From positions 21,146,866 to 21,210,865 of the forward strand of contig CM038706.1 in assembly GCA_021613375.1 (NCBI GenBank): DNA of 64,000 nucleotides. The letters run 5' to 3'. The position numbers and the translations under genes are program-made. Under the pieces are notes generated by a model. It did no database searches, had not been told where the DNA came from, and saw only the letters and a program-made list of their open reading frames with translations. Shown here in pieces: positions 48,401-60,049 of this stretch (position 1 is the first letter of the stretch; the number at the start of each line of letters is the position of its first letter). This DNA is from Megaleporinus macrocephalus. Its lineage: Eukaryota; Chordata; Actinopteri; Characiformes; Anostomidae.

Positions 48401-51400
48401 AACACAGGAAGTTCAGGGACCAGTTCACAAAGTCAATTTCCTCTTCTGCACAAAAGCATTCATGTTGTATCTTCTTGTTTAGGTCTCATTGTTTGCTGAA
48501 CTTTTCAACGAGATGCTTCAACGGGACTTTGGCTACAGGATATACAAAGCTCTTGCTGCTCTTCCAAGCAAGGATGACAGAAAAGAAAAGAAGGAGAAGG
48601 CAAAGAAAGAGGCGGAGAGGAAAGAGGTAGAAAGGAGGGATGCAAAGAAAGACAAAGAGGAGGAGAATGGAGAGCCTTCCACAAAGAGACAGAGGGAGGA
48701 TGATGAGAAGAGGAGGGTGAGGGGGTTATCCATTACTTATTAATTAATTATTTGTTTTATTTATTTATGTATTTGTTTATTCCTCTACACAGTCTATTTT
48801 AATATGGAATTTTGAACTAGCCTTGAATCATTTTAGAACAGATATCACAACTCCTTCTGTTTATGGAGGATTGCTGTGCTGCAGAGTTAAGTTACGTTCC
48901 TAGTCTGATAGAACTGAAAGTTAGGTTCATCACCAGCATCCGAGTACCAGAACAAAACGTGTCTGAAGTAAACACTGCTGTAATTGTTCCCCAGTAGAGA
49001 GTACACTAGGAGGAGAGACATGAGACCTGTCGATTATATCGTATATATTGTATTTGTGCAACAGGATGATGATAAGGAGAGGGTTCTCAAGAAAGAAGAA
49101 TCCAAAGATGAAGATGATAATGAAGATGAGAGCAGCAATAACAATGCTGACGAGTATGATCCCATGGAGGCTGAGGATGCGGATGACTATGAGGATGATG
49201 GTACAGCTTACACCCTGTTTTGGAGAGGAACAACTCTGGGGCTCATAGTTGACTCTTCTTGACTGCTAAACACTTACGTTCTAATTCTCAGATAAAGACG
49301 ATGAAGACTCCAACGGAAGGGACAGGAGGGATGACCGCAGAGATGACAGAAAATCAAAAGATAGAGCTTCTAAAGATAAAGTGAGTTATGTGGGGCTGTA
49401 CTGGTGTCTAGCAAACTGCGCTTACATCCCAGCCAGTGTGATTAAAAGGTGGTCTTGACTCTTTATCTGTCCGTAGGATGATAAAAAGAAGCAGATGGTG
49501 ACGTTTGATAAAGATCTGCTGATGGCGTTTGTGTACTTTGATCAAAGTCACTGTGGCTACCTACTAGAGAAGGACCTGGAGGAGATTATGTATACACTTG
49601 GCCTGCATCTCTCCAGAGCTCAGGTATCGTTTGCTTTACAAGTTAGTTTGCACGTCTGTGTGTTTACGTTTTGCACACATGCTTTCTGAATTTGATGATT
49701 TTTGCAACATGATTTTTGCATCCTACAGCTGTTTGTAGCGATTAGTGCGAGGGCTGATGGAGTGTGAATTTATTTTGCAGGTGAAAAAGTTGTTGAATAA
49801 GCCTGTGGTGAGAGAGTCCTGCTACTACCGTAAACTAACTGATAGACCCAAAGACGAACCCAGTCCAGTAGGCACTCCCGATTCTCAAATAGACAACCTC
49901 CTGGGTAAGTAAAAATACCAACCTACAGCAGCTAAGACACCTTGGTTAGAGTGACACCTGTGGTCTGAAGGAATAGTAACTAAATGTTTTCGCTATGCGG
50001 GAATGTGGAATAGGATGCCACACTGAAACTGAAATTTTCAACCAGTACTTCACCTTTGAAGTTCGAAGTGCGCTGCGCTCGTCAACATTGCCAGATGAAT
50101 AACACGCCTGTTAGTCCACTGATTAGTCATTTTAAGATAAGATAATCCTTTATTAGTCCTACAGTGGGGAATTTCAAAGTTACAGCGGCAAAGGGATAGC
50201 AAGGCACTCAGTACAGAAAATACGTAAATAAACAGTAAAGTATATACAATATAAATAATAAAAAGTCAAGAACTCTTAAGATTGTAAAATAAATAATTGC
50301 TCATTGCTTCTTAATTGTGGAAAAATAGAAAAATATTGCACATTATGTTACACTAAAAAATCCTATTTTCTGTAAGTGTGTAGCGTTAAAGTGTGTGTAT
50401 GTAGTCCGCTGTGTATATGTGGTCAGCTGGGAGAAGTGCTGGTTGTAGAGTCTAACAGCAGCAGTCCCCAGAGAAACTCCACTCTTGGTGGGGCAAAAAA
50501 TGTTGCCTTAGCTAAAAGAAACGACTTGCCAGCCAGTTTGTTTCGCTTGTGTTATGTTTGTATTCTGAATGTTTAAACAAGTGTTTGTTTGTAGTGGACT
50601 TCATGAGATCATGTGTGGCTTTGAAAGACTAGGGCTGCGTCCAGAAACCATGAAATTTTTCCTACTGATCCTCCTTCTCCTCTGTGAGCAAGATATCATT
50701 GGCCAGCTGTCCGAATACCAGCGGAGACGAGAGAATCCGCTTAAAGTACCTGCCACAGCTGCTTCAAGCAGAGGATACGTGAGAGTATGCAAGCTAGGAA
50801 GCCTTTTAAAGATTTTAACATGACAACACTGCTAAAGCTGCGCATTTATTATCTTGTTTCAGCATCGTCAGTGCCGCATGTACATTATTCACCTCGCAGA
50901 ACCCGCAGTCTTCAGTAAAGCAAATGAATCAAATTTGTCATCACAACATTTTAGCTGCTTGATTCAAAAGAAGAAAATTCCACAGTTCTCATTTTCCATG
51001 ACTAATAATCTGTCTCCACGATTTATGAGCTCTTGGATACATTTACATTCCAGAGCGTCTTACAAAAGTGCTTTGTCTTCAGTCAGAGTATGTATTTCTA
51101 GCTGGTACTAACAGCTTGAAGTCCAAACTACATTTAAGCTTAAACATTGCCAGAAACAAGGACCAGTGCTGATTCCCAGAGAGAAGTTAACAAAATACAA
51201 GGTTAAGTAACAGTACAAGTGCAGTGCATAGGAATACCTAGCAGGACAGAGATACCTTAAAAGAAGAGAATAAAATACAATGCTACATACAGTATAAGTG
51301 GAATACCCAGCCAATGTTCCTACCCAGAAGATAAGAGTTAAGCACAGCTGCGTAAGTGCAGTTTCAGTAATACCATAGATTAGTGCTTATAAGTGCTTGA

Positions 51401-53078
51401 GGTCTTAAGTCTGTGTTTGAAGACCGAGAGAGAGTCTGCTGTTCTGAAAGCCAGTGGAAGTGCTTTCCAGCATCTGGGTGCAAAGAGTCGTCTTGTCGCT
51501 TGTCTTCCATGCATCTACATCTACTTTTAACCAGTGCCATCAGATAGAGAGGAGCTGGTCCATTCTTGGCTTTGTAGGCGACGTTAGAGTTTTAAATTTA
51601 ATGTGAGCAGCTGCAGGAAGCCAGTGAGGGAAGTGTACCTGCGTTTGTTTGATGCTTTGAAATAAATTGTTTAGCCATCAAGACAGGAGGCGTTGCACTG
51701 AATTTCTCTGTGTGGATGCACTCCCCTACAAAATCACACTAATCATTGTCAAACAACTCATTCGTTCCAAACAGCTATTCAAGTAATTTGGAATTCCTGT
51801 CATTTGTTTTCATATTGCAATACATCAGTGTCAGTTTTTGTTGAGCGCGGTGCAGCCCTGATCAGTGTGCTCACAATCAGAGAGGATAAACAAACATGGA
51901 GTAATTCAACAATGCTTTAACGTCTGTGTATTCATTGAGATCATGTGCTCTCTGTGTTCTGCACAAACATAGATCTGGCTCTGTGTAGCAGTCGTGATTG
52001 GATATAAGTGTTAGGGGTGTGCTTCAAAGCCAATGTGAAGGTAGGCTCAGTTCATCAGTAGTTGACAACGGATGGAATGATCCACAGTCTAATTTCCCCA
52101 ACTTCGGCTCGTTCTCCATTCATCCAGCAGTAGGGTAGGAAGAGGAGGAGGAGGACAGGACATCAGTAGCAGGAGTTTCTGGATGCAGCCTGGGTTTTGT
52201 GAACTGAAACTCCGTCAAGAACCTCGCTAAATTGAATGTGCTCTGTGAGACCGGCCCCAGGTCATCTGGGAAGATTATCAGCACATGACTAATTAAGCAC
52301 TAATAAATGTGTCAGTGCATTGCTGTGAATTGGCACACTATATTAACTTGCATGCTCCACAGGTAACCGACCTCTGCTGCCCAGTCAGAAGATGAAGCGC
52401 GAGGCAGACGACAGCGCAGAGTCGGGAAGTCTTATCGTCTATAATGGTGCTATGGTGGACGTGGGCAGCATGCTACAGAAACTGGACAAGAGTGAGAAAG
52501 CCAGAGAGGAGATTGAACAAAAGCTTATGCAGCAGGACACTAAAATGGGTAATCTTGAATTGTCTGCTCTTTATGTGGGCCGATCGGTGCTCAGAAGCCT
52601 TGCTTAGAGGCCATCGTAGACCCTGTGATGTTGTTTAGCCGTACTAACAAATAAACTGCTTTGATACGCATTTGTTTGTTGATCATATACATCTGATATC
52701 TGGCTTCCAGATGAAGATGCTAAGAACATGTCTGAGCTGGAGTCAGCTAATCGCAGTCTGACGAGAGAGCTGGAGCAGGTAAAAACCAGTCTGAGGGAGA
52801 CAGAGAAGAACCTCAGAACCTCAGAGCAGCAGAAGAGCAGCTACCAGCAGCAGCTGAACAGCACGCTCTCCAGCCTCCGCACAGTCATGAAGGAACTACA
52901 GACCGCCTTGCCTAATGTAGGTGCAGTCTGTCACTCAGTGTTTTTGTGATATTCAACAAACTTCTTAAACCTTTAAGACTGATCTGACTGTGAATGTTGA
53001 TGGTTTGTGTGTTCGATACAGGGTGATCATTCTGAAGACAGCGAGCAGAAAACTCAAGCTAATGGCTCAGATGACTGA
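36408..53078 (+). CDS. ccar1: Cell division cycle and apoptosis regulator 1 (CCAR1)
   Basis: Nuclear coactivator and splicing-associated protein. Twenty-five coding exons: 36408-36519, 36868-37043, 37376-37498, 39772-39804, 40683-40879, 41015-41141, 41240-41353, 42342-42534, 42641-42782, 43127-43282, 43402-43627, 43813-43926, 44350-44516, 45291-45501, 46641-46724, 46813-47001, 47199-47390, 48483-48716, 49065-49200, 49292-49380, 49477-49623, 49781-49904, 52363-52548, 52711-52916 and 53022-53078. They sum to 3735 nt and 1244 residues (human 1150) with all phases closing. Domains in order: Ala/Gln-rich N-terminus, S1-like fold about 189-255 (RVFTGVVNKLHDTFGFVDED), Arg/Ser-rich about 407-445, DBC1-type inactive Nudix region about 500-690, SAP motif about 726-759, Glu/Lys-rich acidic tracts, EF-hand-like region about 1006-1054 and a C-terminal coiled coil about 1115-1225. 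The boundary at 45501 has a GC rather than GT donor. Exon 41240-41353 has no clear human counterpart. Confidence 0.95.
36585..36597 (+). repeat. Poly-C run in ccar1 intron
   Basis: Thirteen consecutive cytosines in the intron after the first coding exon. Length is likely variable. Confidence 0.8.
38063..38970 (-). mobile_element. Decayed Tc1/mariner element, minus orientation, in ccar1 intron
   Basis: It opens with a terminus-like TATACTACACAGACAAAAGT and runs through GGTTGAGGTCAGGGCTCTGT, GCAGACCAGTCTAGTTCTTC, GGGACACAGTCATGTGGAA, AAACCCAGACTCATCCATC and TGGCTGAGTTACTGTCGTTC. This is the plus-strand complement of a fish Tc1-like transposase gene in correct order. Frameshifts and deletions disable it. 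It occupies most of the intron between exons ending at 37498 and starting at 39772. Confidence 0.85.
41805..41860 (-). repeat. Dispersed fish repeat family C, reverse-oriented fragment
   Basis: CCTCCAGGACTAGAGTTTAA followed by GAACCACGTTC is the complement of the family C head seen at 20703 and 55845. It lies within a ccar1 intron. Confidence 0.4.
42990..43030. repeat. Short interspersed-repeat fragment in ccar1 intron
   Basis: ACATTTACGGCATTTAGCAG is the start of a repeat very common in fish genomes and related to the start of the repeat at 51037. Only the first 40 bases remain recognisable. Confidence 0.45.
44123..44200 (+). ncRNA. snord98: Box C/D small nucleolar RNA, SNORD98 candidate, in ccar1 intron
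   Basis: A terminal stem pairs GAGTTGAC (44123-44130) with GTTGACTC (44193-44200): eight pairs, two of them G-U. Immediately inside are a C box GTGATGT (44132-44138, one mismatch to RTGATGA) and a D box CTGA (44188-44191). A D'-like CCGA follows the segment TTCCTATTCCATTG. CCTATTCCATT is complementary to the 18S rRNA segment AATGGAATAGG. The position five bases upstream of D' pairs with the first G of that GG, which fits the 18S G867 2'-O-methylation assigned to SNORD98. Human SNORD98 is known to reside in a CCAR1 intron, so host, structure and guide agree. It lies between the exons ending at 43926 and starting at 44350 and would be processed from the spliced intron. Confidence 0.85.
50134..50480 (-). 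mobile_element. Non-LTR retrotransposon 3' end, reverse orientation, in ccar1 intron
   Basis: AAGATAAGATAATCCTTTAT followed by TAGTCCTACAGTGGGGAATT is the complement of the GGATTATCTTATCTTA tail that ends many fish non-LTR elements. The following few hundred bases are non-coding 3' sequence. No reverse-transcriptase frame remains. Confidence 0.6.
51037..51640. repeat. Interspersed fish repeat in ccar1 intron
   Basis: It opens with ACATTTACATTCCAGAGCGT then CTTACAAAAGTGCTTTG. It continues through GAAAGCCAGTGGAAGTGC, CATTCTTGGCTTTGTAGGCG and GCAGCTGCAGGAAGCCAGTG. These blocks recur, in this order, in a widespread fish repeat whose class I cannot name with confidence. It lies in the long intron 49905-52362. 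Confidence 0.5.
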
Positions 53079-54296
53079 AATGCCTTTTGCGTCTGTTTGT
53101 CATTTATCCTTCCCTTGGAATCTGTAAATAAGCACTAAATCCATTTAATTTGAAGCTAATTTTTTGATAAATGTTTCTTTTTTTTATTTTGTCGTTTGTA
53201 CAGAATTTTAAGGAAAAGGAGAACACTGTAACTTAATTTTCCTCCTTGTAATTCTTTGAGCTGGAAAAAAGCAATTTGACAAGCTATTTCCTACATAGTT
53301 AAATTATCATCACAAATAAAAACTTATCAAACTCATGTGTGATATTTAAGTCTCGTTTTACAAAGTGTCTTTGATTTCAAAGTACTATTCTAGAGGAACC
53401 TTTTCTTCCCAGTTGCCCGTGATTTTGTTTGTTTGTGTGGTGGTCATCTTTTTTTCTGTCAGCATTCGACATCCTTTGTGCTTGTATGTGTGAGTGACTT
53501 TTTTCCTCCCTCTCAATTTAATTAGCAATAATGATGTACCTTGTGTGTATAAGGTGAATAGAACTGAAAAGTTTTTTTCACATCAGGACCTGGGTAGAGC
53601 TGCGGAATGACCGCAGCGCCAGGCTCAGGGTGAATATATCATTTTGTTATACTGACGTAACAGACTGGTAGTCGCATTCTTTAGTTTACTATTTGTCAAC
53701 ACTCTGCTAACTTGCTGCTATCTTGTTTTTTGATATGCATCTAAACTAATGCACGCATATTTGCTTAATCCTGGCTAGGAGTTTTTGTTCTGTGATCTTT
53801 TGTGTAACCCTTTGAGAGTGGCGTTGCGTGAATGAGTCCATTCGTTTTTTGTTTTTTTGTTTTTTTGTTTTTTAAAGGGAGATCGATGCGCAAAAGCTAT
53901 CGAATATCAGAATTGAGTGACTGAGTATGATGTACACTGCGGGAGATTCCAAACCCTTTTTGCGTAATATTCCACAATAGTATTTTTAGTATTTTGTAAG
54001 AATGTGACATCCTGGAATTGAAGCTGTTTGATTTTGTTTTGAGGGGTTTTCTTTGTTGTTGTTGGGGTTTTTTGGTTTGTTTGTGGTTTTTTTTGGTTTT
54101 TTTTTTATTTGTTTTTGTTTTGGGGGGGTGGGGGGGAGTCATCTGAAGTTAGCTGGCCACACTGAGTTGTGGATGCTGAATGGAAAAGAGCCAAACTTAG
54201 TAACAATGAGCCCAAAGCAACCAAGTGCATATTATTTTTCTATTCCAGATGTACTATTATGGTTGTCCTGTGTAAAAAAAAAAAATAATAAATAAA
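53079..54296 (+). other. ccar1 3' UTR with candidate poly(A) signals
   Basis: AATAAA at 53315-53320 is about 240 bases past the stop and is the likeliest signal. A second AATAAA at 54291-54296 follows a T/G-rich stretch (54050-54135) that includes G-runs. No coding signal is seen. Confidence 0.55.
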
Positions 54297-54954
54297 AGTG
54301 GTTCATTTTAACATATAATCTTTATCTCGTTTCTGATTCTTTCTCTTTTTTTAGTTGGTTGTGGGTCAAGGGGCTGTGGTGTTAGTGAATCTGCAGGACA
54401 GGACTGTCCTGTAGGTGGCAGTGGTGGCCTAATTTAGAACAGCTGTATTGTTTAAGGTAGAGCAGCAACCGAAGCTAGTCTTGTTTCATGGTAGTTCGGT
54501 GCGACCTACTGTAGTTTTTGCTCAAACTAATACAAATCTAAATTATTTTCTGGATGTCAATTTCACAAAAACAACTTGTACACATTTCTGAATCGTAAGC
54601 TTGGCCTTAATGCGAAGGCTAACGAAATCCAGTGCTCAGCCACGGAGGTTATTCAGAAACGTTCATTTTAACGAGTGCGTTTTAATTCTTCATCTCAGAC
54701 CTGAGCACTTTATTGTTCTTTAAATAAGGATTATGTATAGTCATTCATGAGCCCTTTGTTAACCACACTCCCCCCACCAGGCCTGTGGTGCATGTCAAAC
54801 GGAGGAAGCGGTTTCAGATGAGATGGCCTGCTTGGACTGCATTCCACACCACACTACATCTTACACAAAGAAGAATTCAACATTTCTGTTAGTTAGTGAG
54901 TCTTTATGTGCTCATCATAAACATATATGTCCTCTATCTTTGTTAATTTTTCGT

Positions 54955-55160
54955 TTTCTACATCATTTACATCACAGCAGTCGTGTCGTGATGAATGAAC
55001 TAATAGAAGTGCCCCAAAACTGCTATGAAAAAATTCTGGTTCCATTGACTTACATTAGAAGTGAAGTATGCTTTCGGTCTGTAAACTTTAAGCAAATGTT
55101 GTGAGATTCTCCTTTCTCTTCCAGAAAATGGTCATTTCCTTTCCCACATTCATAACCCCG
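54955..55160. repeat. Dispersed repeat family A, copy 4
   Basis: CTACATCATTTACATCACAG, TGATGAATGAACTAATAGAA and TCTGGTTCCATTGACTTACA occur in the same order as in the copy at 62915-63080. Confidence 0.55.
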
Positions 55161-55644
55161 GACTTGTCAAGGCTTTGTGTCTCGTTTTCCTGCAGGGAAT
55201 AGGAAGTATATAATCTCTGTGTCCTGTCCAGGTGACAAAGGCTTTTCATTGCTGCTCACAGGTGATTAAAACTCAATCTGTCTTAATCCTACCATCCACA
55301 CATTTCATTAGAAAATGCTTAACCTGTCTGGCCTGTGACAATTAATCTCTTTAGGACATTCTTATCTGAAACTTTCCACAACTCTGTTAGAGCTAAAAAA
55401 AAAAAAAAAAAGTTATGAAGCTAGACAAGCAATTTTTTTGCAATTCTGGGCTCTAAAACCAGCAAATCCACCCTCTACCACTAGCACATTTAAAGATATG
55501 ATCAGTCTTTGATGAGAAAGTTACTGAGGGAAGAAATGGCTAATCTGGGAACAAGTAAATGCACCAAATAACAAAGCAGAGCTAGATGTGCGTTGTAGCT
55601 CACTAGTTGTCTTCAAACTTTTTCAGATGCATTGAAGGATGTAT

Positions 55645-56775
55645 GATGTGACTTTTCTGGGAAAGCTTTCCACTCAGCCATTAGAGCATTAGCAAGGTTG
55701 GGCACTGATGAGGCCTGGCTCACAGCTGCCTTTCCAACTCATCTTAAAGGCTGGCCACAGAGGCACTGTCATGCTGAAAGAGAAGATAGTCTTTCCTAAG
55801 TTGCTGCCATGAGGTTTAAAGCATGAGGTTCTCTAGAACAGTATTTATCAGTTCTGGTCCTGGAGGTCTTAATGTACTTCTCATTTTACTGTTTTTCTCC
55901 TCCCAACACACCTTATTCAACAAATCAGCTCATTAACAACCCCTTACTGTGTAGGCGCATCAAATAAAGGACAGTGTGGCTCCAGGATCAGGGTTAGGGA
56001 CAATTACAGTAACTCCACCACTCTCAGTTCTCAGTTTACCTTCCTAGTTGTTGTCATACCTCTATATCTTGGAGTGGCAGCATTTGTGTGATGCACTGAG
56101 GATATAGTGGGCTGCTACTGTTTCCAGCTATGGGGACTCCACTCTTCTCTCCAGCACATGCTGTTTATTCCAGATGGTTTCGTTTTACATGGCAGTTAAT
56201 TAGAAACAACAATTCGGCGCATGTACTGAGCGAACACTCCCTCTCTCAGCAGCCCACACACATAGCGCCCCACTGGGAATTATCCTGTTCCTCCCAGTGT
56301 CCATCCCTGTAACAAGGGGCTGTTGAAGAGTGAATTAGTTAGTTCAGGTATGCTGGGGGATATGGACCATGCTGTATGTTGCTACATGCTGCAGCAATAA
56401 GATTTTACTGAAACTAAAGATTCCACCAAACTTTACACTTGATAGTATTTGATTCATCCCTCAAGTTGCCAAGTGGAGAAGTGTCTGAGAATACAGACGT
56501 TAGTGCCCTTTACACCGCTTCCAACCAAAGTCAGGTGATTTTTGCTGTTCCGGGAACTGTTGTGACCTACGCTCTCAGAGCTAAGCTGTTGTTGCTCTTA
56601 GACATTTTCACCTCACAGCACTTCCAGTTGGCTAGGGCAGCTCTAGCAGGACAGAAAGTTGAGTAACTGGCTTGTTTAATAGGAGGAATTCTGTGACAGG
56701 GGCAAATGAAAAGTCTCTGAATGCTTCAGCATGCTCTGTTCTACTGCCAGTGTGTGTCTGTGGAGGTTCTGCCAC
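55645..56775 (-). mobile_element. Decayed and interrupted Tc1/mariner element, minus orientation
   Basis: The left part (55650-55810) has GAGCATTAGCAAGGTTGGGC, GGCCTGGCTCACAGCTGCC and GCACTGTCATGCTGAAAGAG. The right part (56429-56775) has CCACCAAACTTTACACTTG, then GCTGTTGTTGCTCTTAGACA, then GGGCAGCTCTAGCAGGACAG and TTCTACTGCCAGTGTGTGTC. All are complements of one Tc1-like transposase gene in the expected order. About 600 bases between the two parts are unrelated and include a family C repeat, so the element was deleted internally and later invaded. Confidence 0.75.
55845..56015 (+). repeat. Dispersed fish repeat family C, copy 4
   Basis: ATCAGTTCTGGTCCTGGAGG, then CTCCTCCCAACACACCTTAT, then TCAGCTCATTAACAACCCC, ending near GGCTCCAGGATCAGGGTTAG. 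It is the most complete copy in the window and is inserted in the gap of the Tc1 element. Confidence 0.5.
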
Positions 56776-57479
56776 AGTGTCACTCGGCAGTCCAGCTGCA
56801 GCAGAGGCAATGGGAGTGTTGTGAAATCGGAGCGTGCGCAGGTAACCACACTCTTTCTGTGGGACAGAGAGCTTTTGTGCCTTCACCTGCTCTCAGCCTC
56901 ACAGGCCCGGAGAACGCTCGCACATTAGAGAGCCACGGGACAATCGGCTCATTTAACGCAGGCTAAGAGTGCTCTTTCCCTCTCTTTTCTTTTTCTGGGA
57001 GGGGAGTTTGGATGCATCTGTTGAGGCAGCGTTTGAGAAAAGATTAGGTTGCAACTCGTCCTTGAAGGTATGGCCGGTTCTTTGAAGAGAGAGAACCAGA
57101 AGCTTTTAGATCTTTCCTTTATGTTTCCTTAATGTACTGAAAGGGATCCTCCAGTCCAATCCCTGTCTACCACCTCTGTAGCTTCCAGTTGATTGTCAAG
57201 GGCAGTTATTTTTGAACATTTAAAAGTTTTGAAGGTTTTGAATGTTGGTTATAGAAAAGAGTGGGAAACTTGAATTTCGCATAAAATAGAAGCTAATGCG
57301 CAGCTGCTACAGCAATGCATTAAAATAATGTGCTAACTGACCATATTACGTAGATGCTACAGTTTTATGCAATGTATTGGATACTTCTGTTACACGATTA
57401 GATTATTTTTTGCTAAATTTAGTATATCATTTCTATGTTTTTGCTAAATTTTAAATATTAAAAATACCCTTACAGTACT

Positions 57480-58305
57480 CACCACTGCAGACTCTATGAT
57501 AGAGTTGGTTGGTCCTCACTAGCTGCACGAAGAGAATCTCATTGGCTTATTTTTATCTATAAATCACTCTCTGGCCATTTGCCAGCTTACATCTCTTCTC
57601 TGATTTCAATAAATAACAATAATTATCAGACTCGCTCTAGTGGCTGGATCACCTGTCAGGTACCGAGAGTTTTTAGTGAACTGGGAAAATCTGCTTTTAG
57701 CTACAGTGCACCAGCGAGCTGGAACTCTCTCCAGGAAACTCTGAAGCTCAGCTCGCTGGGATCACTGAACCATTTTAAACTTTTAGTTTCTAATCACCAT
57801 CAGAAAGCCTGTGATTGTTTTAAATGAATAAATCTACTAGGATTTTATTTTTATCTTATTATTATTTTTTTTATTAGTATTTATTTATTTATTTTTATTT
57901 ATCTTTTTTTTAAGTTTGTTTTATTTTACTTTTATTTTAGTTATTTTTTATTATTATTATCTTTTTAATTTTTATTATTTCTTATTTGTATTATTTTATT
58001 ATTATAATTATCCATTTTTTATCGTGATTGTTTTATTGAGTATTTTTTATTAGCATTTCAACTTTTTATTATCTTGATGTATGTAACATGTTTATTTTAT
58101 ATTCTTTTATAATAATTTTCTAACATTTTTTACATTGTATTTTTAATGCATCTATATTAAATGTTTATTTAAAATTGGTATTTTATTTATTATTTTTGCT
58201 CATTTTGTTTTCAATCCCTTTTACTGTATATGCTCGGCTGCATTGAAAATGAGGGTCATCCCTCAATGTATTTCCGAGAATAAATAAAGGTTGATTGATT
58301 AAATA
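57480..58305 (+). mobile_element. 3' end of a non-LTR retrotransposon (RT ORF C-terminus plus AT-rich tail)
   Basis: From 57492 to 57827 one frame reads LYDRVGWSSLAARRESHWLI and continues with IYKSLSGHLPAYISSL, VPRVFSELGKSAFSYSAPA and SWNSLQETLKLSSLGSLNHF to a stop. This layout (HWLP-like, then ALxGLAPxYL-like, then FSYxAPxxWNSLP-like) is the conserved C-terminus of fish LINE polyproteins. It is followed by very AT-rich 3' sequence and a terminal AATAAATAAAGGTTGATTGA. The catalytic reverse-transcriptase core is absent: a 5'-truncated insertion. Confidence 0.85.
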
Positions 58306-58318
58306 CGTTAAATTTAGT

Positions 58319-58530
58319 GACAGTGCATTACTATGGACAGAAGTATGTGGACACTTGTTTTCACATTTCCACTCTGACACGTCCAAACTTTGCACAGGAC
58401 TGTACATGTAGAGATTAGACGGAGGTGAATAGAGATTGTCCCTTTAACCTCATTACACACTATGAATGAGACAGTGCTGACGTAAACATGGCTTTGTTCA
58501 CACACTCTGCCACCACCAGTGTCGCCTGAA
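58319..58530. repeat. Possible Tc1-type MITE fragment
   Basis: ACTATGGACAGAAGTATGTG then GACAC resembles a Tc1-like terminus placed just after the LINE tail. No matching far end was found. Confidence 0.3.
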
Positions 58531-59164
58531 GTAATTTAGGTGCTGACACTCTCACTTTGAAGGCGTTGGTCGTCTCTCAAATCATTCTGCTTCCCCTTTT
58601 GTTTCTTTAAGGTCATTGTGTGATGCTGGAGATCTGTGTACAGAGACCAGCACCGCCCCTTTGTCTCCCACCAGGCCCATTAACCCCTGATCTGTGTGTT
58701 AGATCTGCGTCTGCCCCGGACCCCCTTTTCTCTCCTCCCCCTCTTTCACACACTGACATACTTTCTTAACTCAGGCCCCAATGCTATGAGCAACCCCCTC
58801 CTCCCTGTTACTCCATCACAATGTTGTAATTATCACAACAAAGATGAGTCGTCATTCTGGGAGAGCCTTGTCTGGCCTGTCATGAGCGCCTTTCACAATG
58901 TGCCAGGCTTATCTGCTTCTTAGTGATTTTATTGTTGACATGACTTCCTCACAGGTTAAGCTTAGTTAGATGGCTGTAGGTTAAAGGATCTTGTTATTTG
59001 AAGAGTTTCATTTCAAAGAGCCGTATATCCATTTGAGAGCCTTATGGATATGATGCATTTTTGAAAAGATGACAACTGATGTATAATGAAAAACACTAGT
59101 ATTTCTCTAATAAAGACAATTATCATAATAAGTCACTGATAATATGTGTTAATCCCACTCCCGA

Positions 59165-59630
59165 TAACATATACACTGATCAGCCATAACATTAAAACCA
59201 CCTCCATATATCTACACACATTGTCTGTTTTATCAGCTCCACTGACCATGCTGGAGCATGCTGTTGTTTAACAACTGTAGTCCATCTGATTCGCTGCATA
59301 CATTGTTTGTCCTCTTTTTCCCTGTTCTTAAATGGTCAGGACCCCCACAGCACCACCACAGAGCAGGTATTATTTGGGTGGTGGGTCATTCTCAGCACTG
59401 CAGTGACACTGACATGGTGGTGGTGTGTTAGTGTGGGTTGCACTGGTATGAGTGGATCACTGTGACCACTGATGAAGGACTACAGCATGACCAACACAAA
59501 CTGTGCAGCAACAGTCATCTCCGACTTTACATCTGCAACGTGGACCAACAATGTAGGCGTGTGTATTAGAGTGGACAGTGAGTGGAGATCTACATGTACC
59601 AGCACAATACACATTAAAATTTGAAATTCT
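59165..59630. repeat. Common fish DNA-transposon-like repeat fragment
   Basis: ATACACTGATCAGCCATAAC, then ATTAAAACCACCTCC, then GGTCAGGACCCCCACAGCAC, TATTATTTGGGTGGTGG, CAGCACTGCAGTGACACTGA and TATGAGTGGATCAC. I recognise this order from a very abundant non-autonomous element in several fish genomes. The second half is degraded. Confidence 0.65.
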
Positions 59631-60049
59631 TTTGTAAATCATAAAAGCAGCTGAAATCCTATATCAATCTTATATCATTTCACTTTCAAAGGTCCAGCAA
59701 TGGGTTGTCTCAGTTCAGCAATCAGTTCCAGAGTGTTAAACAGAGTGTAAAATAAAGTGTGGGTAAAAAGTGTGTGGTCAACATGAACCTGTCTCGGCTT
59801 TTATGTTTAAACATGTAGCTGAGTTTAACATTTTGGGGGACAAATCAAAAATAAAATATACAAAATGCTATAACTTACATAACACATAACAGCTTCAGTC
59901 TGGTGTGATGGACCAACATTTTTCACTGTTATTTTTTTACTTACTCCAAGTACATGTGATGTGGTAACGTGAGCGCTAACCAAACAAAAAAGATCCAGTG
60001 AAGCGAAAGTCAAACAAACACAAAAACCACCCACTTATGTGATGTTTGA

